Shown in pieces: positions 41,611 through 49,000 of a stretch of 64,000 nucleotides of DNA (positions are counted from its first letter, which is position 1; each line of letters begins with the position of its first letter). The notes under the pieces are model-generated. The model was given only the letters and a program-made list of their open reading frames with translations. It searched no databases and had not been told where the DNA came from. Origin of the DNA: an uncultured Bacillota bacterium (GTDB lineage Bacteria > Bacillota > Clostridia > Oscillospirales > Oscillospiraceae); contig CANSDP010000002.1 in the NCBI GenBank assembly GCA_947645675.1, positions 124,001-188,000 on the forward strand, written 5' to 3'. Position numbers and translations under genes: made by a program.

Positions 41611-41619
41611 AGGCAAAGT

Positions 41620-42909
41620 TCAAATGATGCTCTTGAGGTGCTCCGCCGCCTCCCGAATATGACCGAAGAGCTGGTCGGGGATGCGGGGCAGAAGCTCGGT
41701 CTCCACTCCGGCGGGGGTGCAGCGGTTTTTCACGCCCATATAGACGCCGTCCAGGAACACCGACCCGCAGTGCCACTCTCCCCGGAGGGTGAGCAGCAGG
41801 GACAGGGCCCCGGAGGACAGAGCGGGGGCCACGTAGGGCTTGAAGCCGATCTCCCGCATTTTCAGGTTGGCGGTAACGGTGAGCCGGGTCAGCTCCTGTG
41901 ACAGCTCCTCGTCGTAGCGGTCGATGGAGTTGGCGATAAACAGCCCCGTACCGTGGGGGCCGAAGGACCGGCCCTCGGTAAGGAAGGAGGCCAGCCGGGG
42001 GTCCCGCTTGGCGAAGTAGGCCGCCCGGGCGTTCATCACCCCCAGGCCAAAGCCCTGGATCTGCTCGGGCCGCAGGCCCTTCCCGTCAAAGACGCCGTTC
42101 TCGTCCCGATTGCTCTCCAGATAGGCGGTCTTGGCCAGGGGGTCCACCGGGTCGGACACGGCGCACCACAGCCCCTGGAACCTCTTCTCCCGGGCCATTT
42201 TGGCGTAGTGGGCCACAATTTTGGCGTTGTTCTCAAACTGATACATCCGCACGTCCTTCACCTGAGAGCCCACCGGAGGGATACCCTTGGAGGCCACAAA
42301 GACGAACATGTCGCAATCAAAGAGGTTTTCCGGGGAAATGACCTCCACCTCGGGGAAAATGTTGTAATTCCAGGGCAGATTGATCTGTCCCATCTCGAAC
42401 TCCCAGCGGGCGGTGATCTGGTCGCTGAGGTCGCAGATGCCGATGGAGGAGATCACATCCCCGCCCAGCAGCTTCAGGCCGGTGAGGAGGGTGGAGCCCA
42501 CATCGCCGATGGCCAGGATATTCACCCGCTTTTTGCCCAGGCTGTGGGAGAGCTTCAAGACCTCCTCCCAGCCAGGGCGGCTGATGTTGACGGCGGTGAG
42601 CCGTCCGTCGTCAATGGCCTGGCGGATATTCCGGTCCAGCTCCAGGGGGACCACCGTCCCGTCGCTGAGCATGGCGCTGGCGGGGCCGTTGTCAAAATCG
42701 GGCAGACGGGAGGCGTCCAGCGCCTCCAGCCCGTGGCCGGACAGCAGCTGGCCAGGGTGGTTGACCTTGAAGGACCCCCGTCCCAGCACCGGGTCGCCGG
42801 AGACGGCGGCGAACAGCCGCCATCCCCCCGCGGGCTCCACCTCCGGGCCCAGGCCCTCCAGAGGAATCAGCGAGGCCAGCGCCGCGCCGTTTACATTATA
42901 ATAGTACAT
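41620..42909 (-). CDS. Lactate/malate-dehydrogenase-like Rossmann protein
   Basis: A 429-residue protein with a dinucleotide-binding fold in the middle (VNILAIGDVGSTLLTGLKLL near residue 130-150; the GxGxxG is altered to GDVGST). Around it are segments resembling the lactate dehydrogenase superfamily (FVFVASKGIPPVGSQVKDVR and KIVAHYAKMAREKRFQGLWC). The catalytic Arg-His pair of true dehydrogenases is not evident. It is downstream of the giant nucleotidyltransferase in the same direction, 99 bases away across a palindromic repeat, suggesting a joint but unknown function. Confidence 0.75.
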   Translation of the reverse strand: MYYYNVNGAALASLIPLEGLGPEVEPAGGWRLFAAVSGDPVLGRGSFKVNHPGQLLSGHGLEALDASRLPDFDNGPASAMLSDGTVVPLELDRNIRQAIDDGRLTAVNISRPGWEEVLKLSHSLGKKRVNILAIGDVGSTLLTGLKLLGGDVISSIGICDLSDQITARWEFEMGQINLPWNYNIFPEVEVISPENLFDCDMFVFVASKGIPPVGSQVKDVRMYQFENNAKIVAHYAKMAREKRFQGLWCAVSDPVDPLAKTAYLESNRDENGVFDGKGLRPEQIQGFGLGVMNARAAYFAKRDPRLASFLTEGRSFGPHGTGLFIANSIDRYDEELSQELTRLTVTANLKMREIGFKPYVAPALSSGALSLLLTLRGEWHCGSVFLDGVYMGVKNRCTPAGVETELLPRIPDQLFGHIREAAEHLKSII

Positions 42910-42934
42910 AATAATATCACTTCCGGTATTGATC

Positions 42935-43012
42935 GTAGGGACACGTCACGACGCGTCCGTTTCTATTCGCGGGACATTTGCCGGGGGCGGACGCTTCGTG
43001 AAGCGTCCCTAC
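42935..43012. repeat. Dispersed repeat bounded by GTAGGGAC and GTCCCTAC
   Basis: A 78-base element with complementary ends (GTAGGGACACGTCACGACGC near one end, GCGTCCCTAC at the other). It fills the gap between two genes, and its end supplies the TAG stop (43009-43011) of the giant gene. Confidence 0.7.
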
Positions 43013-46000
43013 TGATTCTGCCGCAGCAGCTGCTCCAGGTCGTTCTCCAGATAGACGGAGGCGGACAGATTGGGGTCGTAGCGCAGGCACATGCCCTTGT
43101 CGGGGCAGAGGGGGAGGATCACTGCCTCGGGCAGGCGGGAGAGGGTGAGGTTCCGGCCATAGAGGATGCGGTACTCCTGCTCCAGCACCTGCATCAGGTC
43201 CAGGGCGGACTCCAGGCAGGTCCGGGACAGGTTCAGGGCGGTTTCCTGGCCGCACTCATCCTGGAACAGGGGCTTGGCGTAGGGCAGGATGTGGTTGATG
43301 CCGGGCAGCAGGCCGGGCACCGGCGACTGCCGCCGCCGGACGGTGTTGCCCCCCACAAAGGGGTACAGGGTGGCCTCCACGAACCACTGGCGGATGCGGG
43401 GCAGGAAGTACACGCAGTCCACAGGCTGATTCCAGGATGTCATCAAATCCTTTCCGTATCCCGACAGGATACCCACCAGCACCATCAGGACGGACACGCC
43501 CTCCTGCCGCAGGACAGGCCCCAGCCGCTTGAGGCGGAAGCCGGGGTGCATCAGGTCGTCCACCAGGATGACCGGGCGGTTGAAGGACTTGAGGGTACGC
43601 ACCTGGCTGGGGATGGGGGCGTAGTAGGGGAAGGCCTCCAGGGTACTCTCCTTCAGGTCGGGGGAGAACACCTTGTCGGTGTGGAGGGTTTTGGTCACCG
43701 TGTTTGGCACCATCTTGCCCCGGAGCAGCTTGCCGAAGGGGACGCACATGTTCTCCCCCAGGGTCCTGGGCTCGGTGGGCTCCTCGGGCACGTTGTTCAG
43801 GGCGGTGATCTTGGTCAGCAGCTTGTGGTGGATGGTATTGGCTGACAGGGTGAGGACCAGAGAGCCGGGATACAGCCTGGTGAGGGCCCTTTGCAGACGC
43901 TCATGGCCCCGGCGGATGGCGGACAGCACCCGGCGGTTGCGGCACAGGGGCTCCTGAATGGCGGTCTCCAGATTCTGAATCAGGACGGTGGGGGCGTGCA
44001 TATCAACCTCCCAGAACACCTCCTGGCCCGGGTGGGGGGTGAAGCCCTGCCGGACAAGCAGGTCCTCCAGCTCCGGAGTCAGCGCCCCGCTGTGGGGACG
44101 GAATACGCCGTAGACGCACTCCCGCTCCAGGGCGTGGGCCAGCAGCTCGCTGAGGAGCAGCTGGAAATAATACCCGTGCTGCTCGCCGTGCTCGGCGTAG
44201 AGTGAGGTAATCAGAAGCACATCGCCCCCCGACCGCAACCGGACATGATTGGCCAGCTCCTGGTCGGGGATGGAGGCGAAGAGCTGAGCGGTGGACAGCA
44301 TCCGATAGCTGATGTGCCCAAGTCTGTGGCCGCCCCCCGTCTTTGCCAGAACCAGCACCCGGTCCTTCTGGTCCACGATGCTCTTCCGGACCAGCTCGCT
44401 GTGCTTGTTGCGGATGTCCAGGGCGGACAGCAGCTCAGCCGACGGCGCGTCGGCCCACTGGAACTCCAGCTCTCCGGCGTTAAGCATGGGCTTATCCTGG
44501 CTGTCCCTGAGATAGAGGCCGTTTTGATAGATAAAGTCCTGAATCACCGGGTCGATGAAGTTGGAGATGTCCCGGTTCAGGTCCACGTTCTCCCGGATAC
44601 GGGTGGAGCTGATGTCCTCCAGATGGGGGGGCAGCTGAAGCTGAATTACCTGACCGCTGATGGGCAGGCGGCCGGTCAGCTCCGCCTCCCCCGCCCGGCG
44701 GAAGATCACATGGTTCATCTGGTGGATGGAATAGGGCTGAGGCTCCGCCTTATAGGAGGAGGCGTTGGCCACCACGTCGCTGCCCGCCACGATGTAGACC
44801 TCCTGTCCGGGGAACAGGTCGGTGAGCCGCTTCAAATCGGCGGGGTTGGCGATGTTCACCGGGATATCGTCGGGGAAGAGGTGGACGTGGAAGTCCCCCG
44901 CCACCGACAGGTTGACAATCTGACGGCGGATCAGATGGGGCTGGGCCTTCTTGGACCAGGAAAATTCGTCCACCGCCAGATAGACCTCGAACCCCAGGTC
45001 CCGAATGGCGTGAACAATACCCTTGTGGGACAGGGTGAAGGGGTCGAAGGTGCCGGGGAAGAAGGCGATCCGCTTGGGCTTCTCAAAGGTGAAGGGGCCG
45101 TGGTCCAGCCGGCGCACGGAGATAAAGCGGTTGATGTGGGCCAGGGCGGAGGCCCGGTAGAACAGGGTCAGTCCGTCCCGGCTGGCGGACTCCTGGGACA
45201 GGTAGAACAGCTTCCGGTAGCACAGGGCAAACAGCCGGGCCTTCTCCCCCATATCCAGGATGAGGCTTTCAAACAGCAGCTTTCCGGAGACCAGAAGGGC
45301 CTCCTGCCGCACCGTCTCCCGGTAGTGGGCCAGCCCCTGGAGGAGCAGGCCAAGCAGCTCCTGCCTGCGGGCCTCATAGGCCTCCTGCTTCTCGGAAAAG
45401 CGCTGTTGATAGGAGGGATAGTGCTGGAGCAGGACGGCAATGGTGTTCAGCGCTCCGGCCACCGCCGAGTCGTTGGAGGAGCCCAGCAGGTTTTTCAGCC
45501 ACAGCACCTGTTCGTTCAGCTCGCTGGGGTGGAGGTAGAGGGTGGCCTCGCCCAAATACTGGGGGATATATTTGGAGATCTCATACTGGCCCATCTCCAG
45601 GCCCTTGCCCAGCTCCACCACCACCTCGTTGCGCTGTTCCCTGCGCAGCAGGGACAGGGTGTGAACCAGGGCGGAGCCGGCGGTGTGCCGGACCACTACC
45701 CGCTCCGACACCTTGACCAGGTTGGAAAAATGGGTGGCGATGTGCAGAACATGGGCGTCCAATCCCCGCTCCACCTGATCCCGGAGCAGCTCCACTCCGG
45801 CTACCTTGACGACCCAGGGCGTAGCGGTTTTCAGGTTGTCCAAAAAGACCTCGCTGGTGATATCGTTGTGGTACAGGGTCTCCTCCAGGGCGGACACGTC
45901 CCGGCCCGCCCTGCGCAGAATGCGGCATTTCAGAAAGACGGTGGTCAGCTGGCGGGAGGGGATTTCCTCCACCAGCTGGGCGATCCGGGCCATCTGGGGA

Positions 46001-47799
46001 TGGCTGCGGGGGATATTGCGCACCGTCTCCCGGAGGAACTGGAGGGCGGCGGTAACCAGCCGCAGGTCGTCCAGGGCGGCGAAGTGGGCGGCGAAGTCCA
46101 CCAGCTTATCCCGGGTCGCCTCGTCATAGTGCTTTGGGGGGAGATAACGGGCGGCGTCCAGGAGGGTGAAGGCGGTATCCGGGCTGGTGCGCTCCGGTTC
46201 GTCATAATAGGCCAGCAAAGCGTCCAAGAAGCGGGGGATGTCCCCGGGCCGGGCGTGGTGGAGCATGGACTCCACCACCAGCTTCAGGGTATAGCTGATG
46301 TGGGAGCGCTGTTGGGGGGTGGTCTTGTGGTCGGGAAAAATAATCATGTCCAGATACTGGCTCCAGAGGGTGAAGGGCACCTCCTCCGCCGGGTCATTCT
46401 GGGCGTCAGCGGGGATCTCCTTCCGGTAGACCAGGTGGAACCGGGCGATGATCTGTCCGATCAGCGCGCCGGCCTGACGGCGGATATCACCCTCACGGTG
46501 CATGAGCAGCTCATAGAGGAAGCTCAGCGCCTGGGCCTTCTGGCGGGCGGACAGATAGGTGAAGTACTCCTCAAACACGTTGAGATAGGCCCGCAGCTGC
46601 TGCCAGCTCTTGGTGGACCGGGCGCCCTCAATGATATTGCCGAACTTCCGCTCGTTGGACAGCATGTGCATCAGCTTCAGGTTGTGCTCCACCGACAGGA
46701 GGATCAGTCCCTCCAGCGTCTCCTCCGGTCCCATGAGGGCGGGGTCCTTCCGGGGAGCGGGAGCCTGCCTCTTCCCGGTGAGGTCCACGTCCACCCCCAG
46801 GGAGCGCATGTAGTCCTCAAAGTCGTGGAGCTTGCCGTAGACAAACTCATACCGCCGCCGCTTCTTCCTGTCCACATTGTCCAGCTTGGACAGGATCACC
46901 TGGAAGGACTCGTCCAGGGGGTAGAGGACTACAATCTCATTGCCGTCCTTGTCCCGCTCGGACTTGGAGCGGAAGTCGGCGTAGATGAGCAGCAGGGACT
47001 CCACCGACAGGGACTCCAGCTCCAGGTCCCAGGTGGAGTGGTTGGAGGCGATATGGCTGATGTCCTCCATCTTCCGCTCCAGCAGCCACTGGTCGGTGTA
47101 GTAATAGTGGAGGTAAGGCACCCGCTCGCCGGGGCGGCATCCAAACTTGCCCACGTCGTGGGCGGCGGCGGCCCCGGAGATCAGGGCCAGGTCCACCTCC
47201 ACCCCCGCCTCGGCCAGACCCCGGGCGGCGGTCATAGCGATGTAATGGACCCCGGAGATGTGGCTGAGGGTCTTGAAGGGGGTGTATTCCAGCCCCAGGC
47301 GCATCAGCTCATAGAGGAACTCCTGTCTCCAGGCGGTGAGGAACCGGCGGTACTCCCGGGCCTTGTCACATTTCTCATATTCCTCCTCAGTGAGGAACTC
47401 GAAGTCCAGCATTGGGTCGAAGGGCAGGGCGGCGCGCTCCTGGTCCAGCAGGATCTGGAGGACGGTGAGATAAAACAGCGCCCCGCCGCCGCAGCGGTCC
47501 GCCTCGGGGGCGAAGCCGCCGTTGGGGAACATGATGGAGCTGATATACTGGTAGCAGAAGGGGCCCCAGCCCTTCTCCGGCGGCTCAGGGCAGATTTTTT
47601 CCAGGATGGGGGCGCAGAGCTCCAGAATCCCGGCGCAGCTCAGCCTCTCCTTGATGGGAAACAGCGCGGCCAGCCCCTCGGTCCAGCCGGGAGCCTTCAT
47701 CAGCTCCTGAAGGGTCCGGCGGCTGTTCAGCCCCTCCGGCCTCCGGGCGGCCAGAGCTTCGATGATGTCACGGTTCAGCTGGCGGATCAGTTTGTTCAT
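43009..47799 (-). CDS. Giant multidomain protein: HD domain, helical repeats, NadD-like nucleotidyltransferase, PRTase-like domain
   Basis: A 1596-residue cytoplasmic protein. An HD-type hydrolase region lies near residues 180-250 (HISGVHYIAMT with H185, AAAHDVGKFG with H214-D215). Residues about 370-900 are helical, HEAT-like. A nucleotidyltransferase follows: PGTFDPFTLSHKG near 914-926 and ISSTRIREN near 1062, the two signatures of NadD/cytidylyltransferases. Near 1130-1250 there is a GNAT-like stretch (VRLRSGGDVLLITSLYAEHG). A phosphoribosyltransferase-like loop VILVDDLMHPG is near 1409. The combination suggests handling of a nucleotide or phosphoribosyl compound; the reaction is unknown. 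The stop codon is provided by a repeat element. Confidence 0.85.
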   Translation of the reverse strand: MNKLIRQLNRDIIEALAARRPEGLNSRRTLQELMKAPGWTEGLAALFPIKERLSCAGILELCAPILEKICPEPPEKGWGPFCYQYISSIMFPNGGFAPEADRCGGGALFYLTVLQILLDQERAALPFDPMLDFEFLTEEEYEKCDKAREYRRFLTAWRQEFLYELMRLGLEYTPFKTLSHISGVHYIAMTAARGLAEAGVEVDLALISGAAAAHDVGKFGCRPGERVPYLHYYYTDQWLLERKMEDISHIASNHSTWDLELESLSVESLLLIYADFRSKSERDKDGNEIVVLYPLDESFQVILSKLDNVDRKKRRRYEFVYGKLHDFEDYMRSLGVDVDLTGKRQAPAPRKDPALMGPEETLEGLILLSVEHNLKLMHMLSNERKFGNIIEGARSTKSWQQLRAYLNVFEEYFTYLSARQKAQALSFLYELLMHREGDIRRQAGALIGQIIARFHLVYRKEIPADAQNDPAEEVPFTLWSQYLDMIIFPDHKTTPQQRSHISYTLKLVVESMLHHARPGDIPRFLDALLAYYDEPERTSPDTAFTLLDAARYLPPKHYDEATRDKLVDFAAHFAALDDLRLVTAALQFLRETVRNIPRSHPQMARIAQLVEEIPSRQLTTVFLKCRILRRAGRDVSALEETLYHNDITSEVFLDNLKTATPWVVKVAGVELLRDQVERGLDAHVLHIATHFSNLVKVSERVVVRHTAGSALVHTLSLLRREQRNEVVVELGKGLEMGQYEISKYIPQYLGEATLYLHPSELNEQVLWLKNLLGSSNDSAVAGALNTIAVLLQHYPSYQQRFSEKQEAYEARRQELLGLLLQGLAHYRETVRQEALLVSGKLLFESLILDMGEKARLFALCYRKLFYLSQESASRDGLTLFYRASALAHINRFISVRRLDHGPFTFEKPKRIAFFPGTFDPFTLSHKGIVHAIRDLGFEVYLAVDEFSWSKKAQPHLIRRQIVNLSVAGDFHVHLFPDDIPVNIANPADLKRLTDLFPGQEVYIVAGSDVVANASSYKAEPQPYSIHQMNHVIFRRAGEAELTGRLPISGQVIQLQLPPHLEDISSTRIRENVDLNRDISNFIDPVIQDFIYQNGLYLRDSQDKPMLNAGELEFQWADAPSAELLSALDIRNKHSELVRKSIVDQKDRVLVLAKTGGGHRLGHISYRMLSTAQLFASIPDQELANHVRLRSGGDVLLITSLYAEHGEQHGYYFQLLLSELLAHALERECVYGVFRPHSGALTPELEDLLVRQGFTPHPGQEVFWEVDMHAPTVLIQNLETAIQEPLCRNRRVLSAIRRGHERLQRALTRLYPGSLVLTLSANTIHHKLLTKITALNNVPEEPTEPRTLGENMCVPFGKLLRGKMVPNTVTKTLHTDKVFSPDLKESTLEAFPYYAPIPSQVRTLKSFNRPVILVDDLMHPGFRLKRLGPVLRQEGVSVLMVLVGILSGYGKDLMTSWNQPVDCVYFLPRIRQWFVEATLYPFVGGNTVRRRQSPVPGLLPGINHILPYAKPLFQDECGQETALNLSRTCLESALDLMQVLEQEYRILYGRNLTLSRLPEAVILPLCPDKGMCLRYDPNLSASVYLENDLEQLLRQNQ

Positions 47800-47855
47800 A
47801 CCGTCACCTCATTGTCCGCTCCAGACATTGGGAGCGGAAAAATTTTCTCATGATA

Positions 47856-47884
47856 ATTGTAGCACAGATTACCCGGTTTGGAAA
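47856..47884 (-). promoter_or_regulatory. Promoter of the giant multidomain gene
   Basis: On the minus strand TTTCCA (47879-47884), 17 bases, TACAAT (47856-47861). The leader has a hairpin with CCGCTCC/GGAGCGG arms (47813-47838) before the GAGGTGA ribosome site. Confidence 0.6.
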
Positions 47885-47901
47885 GGGGCGCGAATAGAAA
47901 A

Positions 47902-47924
47902 CACGGCCCGAACCCCGGGCCGTG
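47902..47924 (-). terminator. Terminator of the small membrane-protein gene
   Basis: Nine-base perfect stem (CACGGCCCG with CGGGCCGTG), five-base loop, followed on the minus strand by TTTTCTATT. Confidence 0.85.
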
Positions 47925-47956
47925 CTTAAACGAATTCTTATGGCAAAAGTGTTGAT

Positions 47957-48157
47957 TTAATTGTTTATACGTCTATATTTTTTGATCGTTATGCCAAGAA
48001 ACGCACTGACGATCAATATAGTCAAAGAAATAAATAGTGCCAGGGGACATCCGCACAAATGATAGGTCTTAATTACGCGGACAGACAAAGCAATAACCAG
48101 CGCACAGAAAAATAAGCATCGGATCAAAAGCTGACAAGCAGAATATTTTTTCTTCAT
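47957..48157 (-). CDS. Small two-helix membrane protein
   Basis: A 66-residue protein with two membrane helices (about 9-27 and 36-57), basic ends (MKKKYSA, KKYRRINN) and three Cys near the first helix and loop. AT-rich, unlike the genes on either side. It follows a small secreted-protein gene by ten bases and ends in a clear terminator. I do not recognise a family. Confidence 0.65.
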   Translation of the reverse strand: MKKKYSACQLLIRCLFFCALVIALSVRVIKTYHLCGCPLALFISLTILIVSAFLGITIKKYRRINN

Positions 48158-48167
48158 GGCATTATTT

Positions 48168-48350
48168 TTAAAGATAAGCTAAGTCTGTCACAACAGCGGT
48201 TCGTGTATTCCCTTTTTTCTCTATGGCTATATCAAAATTATTAGCAACATCAATGACCACCTCTGTTTGCTCATTATAAGCAACACTGGGAACAATGAAA
48301 ACAGGTAACACCATCGCAAAGACCAGAAATAAAGATGTAATTTTTTTCAT
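48168..48350 (-). CDS. Small secreted protein
   Basis: A 60-residue product: signal peptide MKKITSLFLVFAMVLPVFIV with cleavage near SVAYN, leaving about 35 residues (EQTEVVIDVANNFDIAIEKK). The ATG at 48350 is nine bases after AAGGA; a GTG two codons upstream is less well placed. Together with the next small membrane protein it forms an AT-rich two-gene unit. The mature part resembles the start of a longer secreted protein, so it may be a truncated gene. Confidence 0.55.
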   Translation of the reverse strand: MKKITSLFLVFAMVLPVFIVPSVAYNEQTEVVIDVANNFDIAIEKKGNTRTAVVTDLAYL

Positions 48351-48507
48351 GTTCACTCATCCTTTCAAGTAAATTCTTATGCCACCAAGCATCTATACTT
48401 AATATTATACATTAAAACCAAAAAAACTGTCAAGCAGTTTTGTCTAATTTATCTAAATTTTTAAATTATTTTCACATTTTGGTAAACATAAAATGAGAAG
48501 GTAACAT

Positions 48508-48738
48508 TTATTTCATCGTCCGGTTTTCCAGCACCCTTCCTACCACCGTCCCCAGCAGCAGCAGATTGCCGCACAGGTAGAGCCACACCAGCAGGATAAT
48601 CAGGGAGGCCAGCGACCCATAGACCAGGGCATAGCGGGAGGACATCCCGATAAACCAGGAGAACAGCACCGACGCCGCCACAATAGCCAGCACCGCCCCC
48701 AGGGAGGACGCCGCCACCACCGGCAGGGCTATGCTAAG
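48508..48738 (-). pseudogene. 3' remnant of a YihY/BrkB membrane protein gene
   Basis: About 76 codons correspond to the C-terminus of YihY family proteins (VAASVLFSWFIGMSSRYALV then YGSLASLIILLVWLYLCGNL, with two helices). The frame stays open upstream of 48738, but the sequence there is the other strand of a different gene fragment and does not continue the family. Full-length members have about 280 residues and six helices, so the first three quarters are missing. Confidence 0.75.
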
Positions 48739-48960
48739 CTGGACAGCGACCTGGCGGGCGCGCCCGCCGGATCGGAAACGGCGGAGCTGAGCAACGATAC
48801 CATCTACGTCAACGGCCAGAAGGTGGAGGCCGAGGTCTACAAGATCGGCGGCATGAACTACTTCAAGCTCCGTGACCTGGGCAAGGCCCTGAACTTCTAT
48901 GTGGGCTGGAGCCAGGAACAAGGTATATTCATCGACACCAGCAAGCCCTACTCCGAATAA
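48736..48960 (+). pseudogene. 3' remnant of a copper-amine-oxidase-like stalk-domain gene
   Basis: Seventy-four codons before the TAA at 48958 read, in part, NDTIYVNGQKVEAEVYKIGG then MNYFKLRDLGKALNFYVGWS, the C-terminal stalk domain found in many secreted Oscillospiraceae proteins. There is no start codon with ribosome site, signal peptide or upstream part. It abuts the YihY remnant, which runs the other way. A terminator follows the stop codon, showing that this is a genuine old gene end. Confidence 0.75.
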
Positions 48961-48966
48961 AACACG

Positions 48967-48995
48967 AACCGGCTCCCCGCTTTGGGGAGCCGGTT
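48967..48995. terminator. Bidirectional terminator after the stalk remnant and htpG
   Basis: Perfect 12-base arms (AACCGGCTCCCC and complement), five-base loop, followed on plus by ATTTTTTAG; on minus the tail is weaker. Confidence 0.85.
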
Positions 48996-49000
48996 ATTTT

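Noticed and set aside
44245-47853. A 1202-codon plus-strand open frame
   Set aside because: It is the mirror of the giant nucleotidyltransferase gene. Its product is Gly/Gln/Val-rich without domains and the real frame has clear catalytic motifs.
48508-48921. A 137-codon intact gene on the minus strand
   Set aside because: Only the last 76 codons belong to the YihY family. The rest is antisense to the stalk-domain remnant, so this is a chance fusion of frames.
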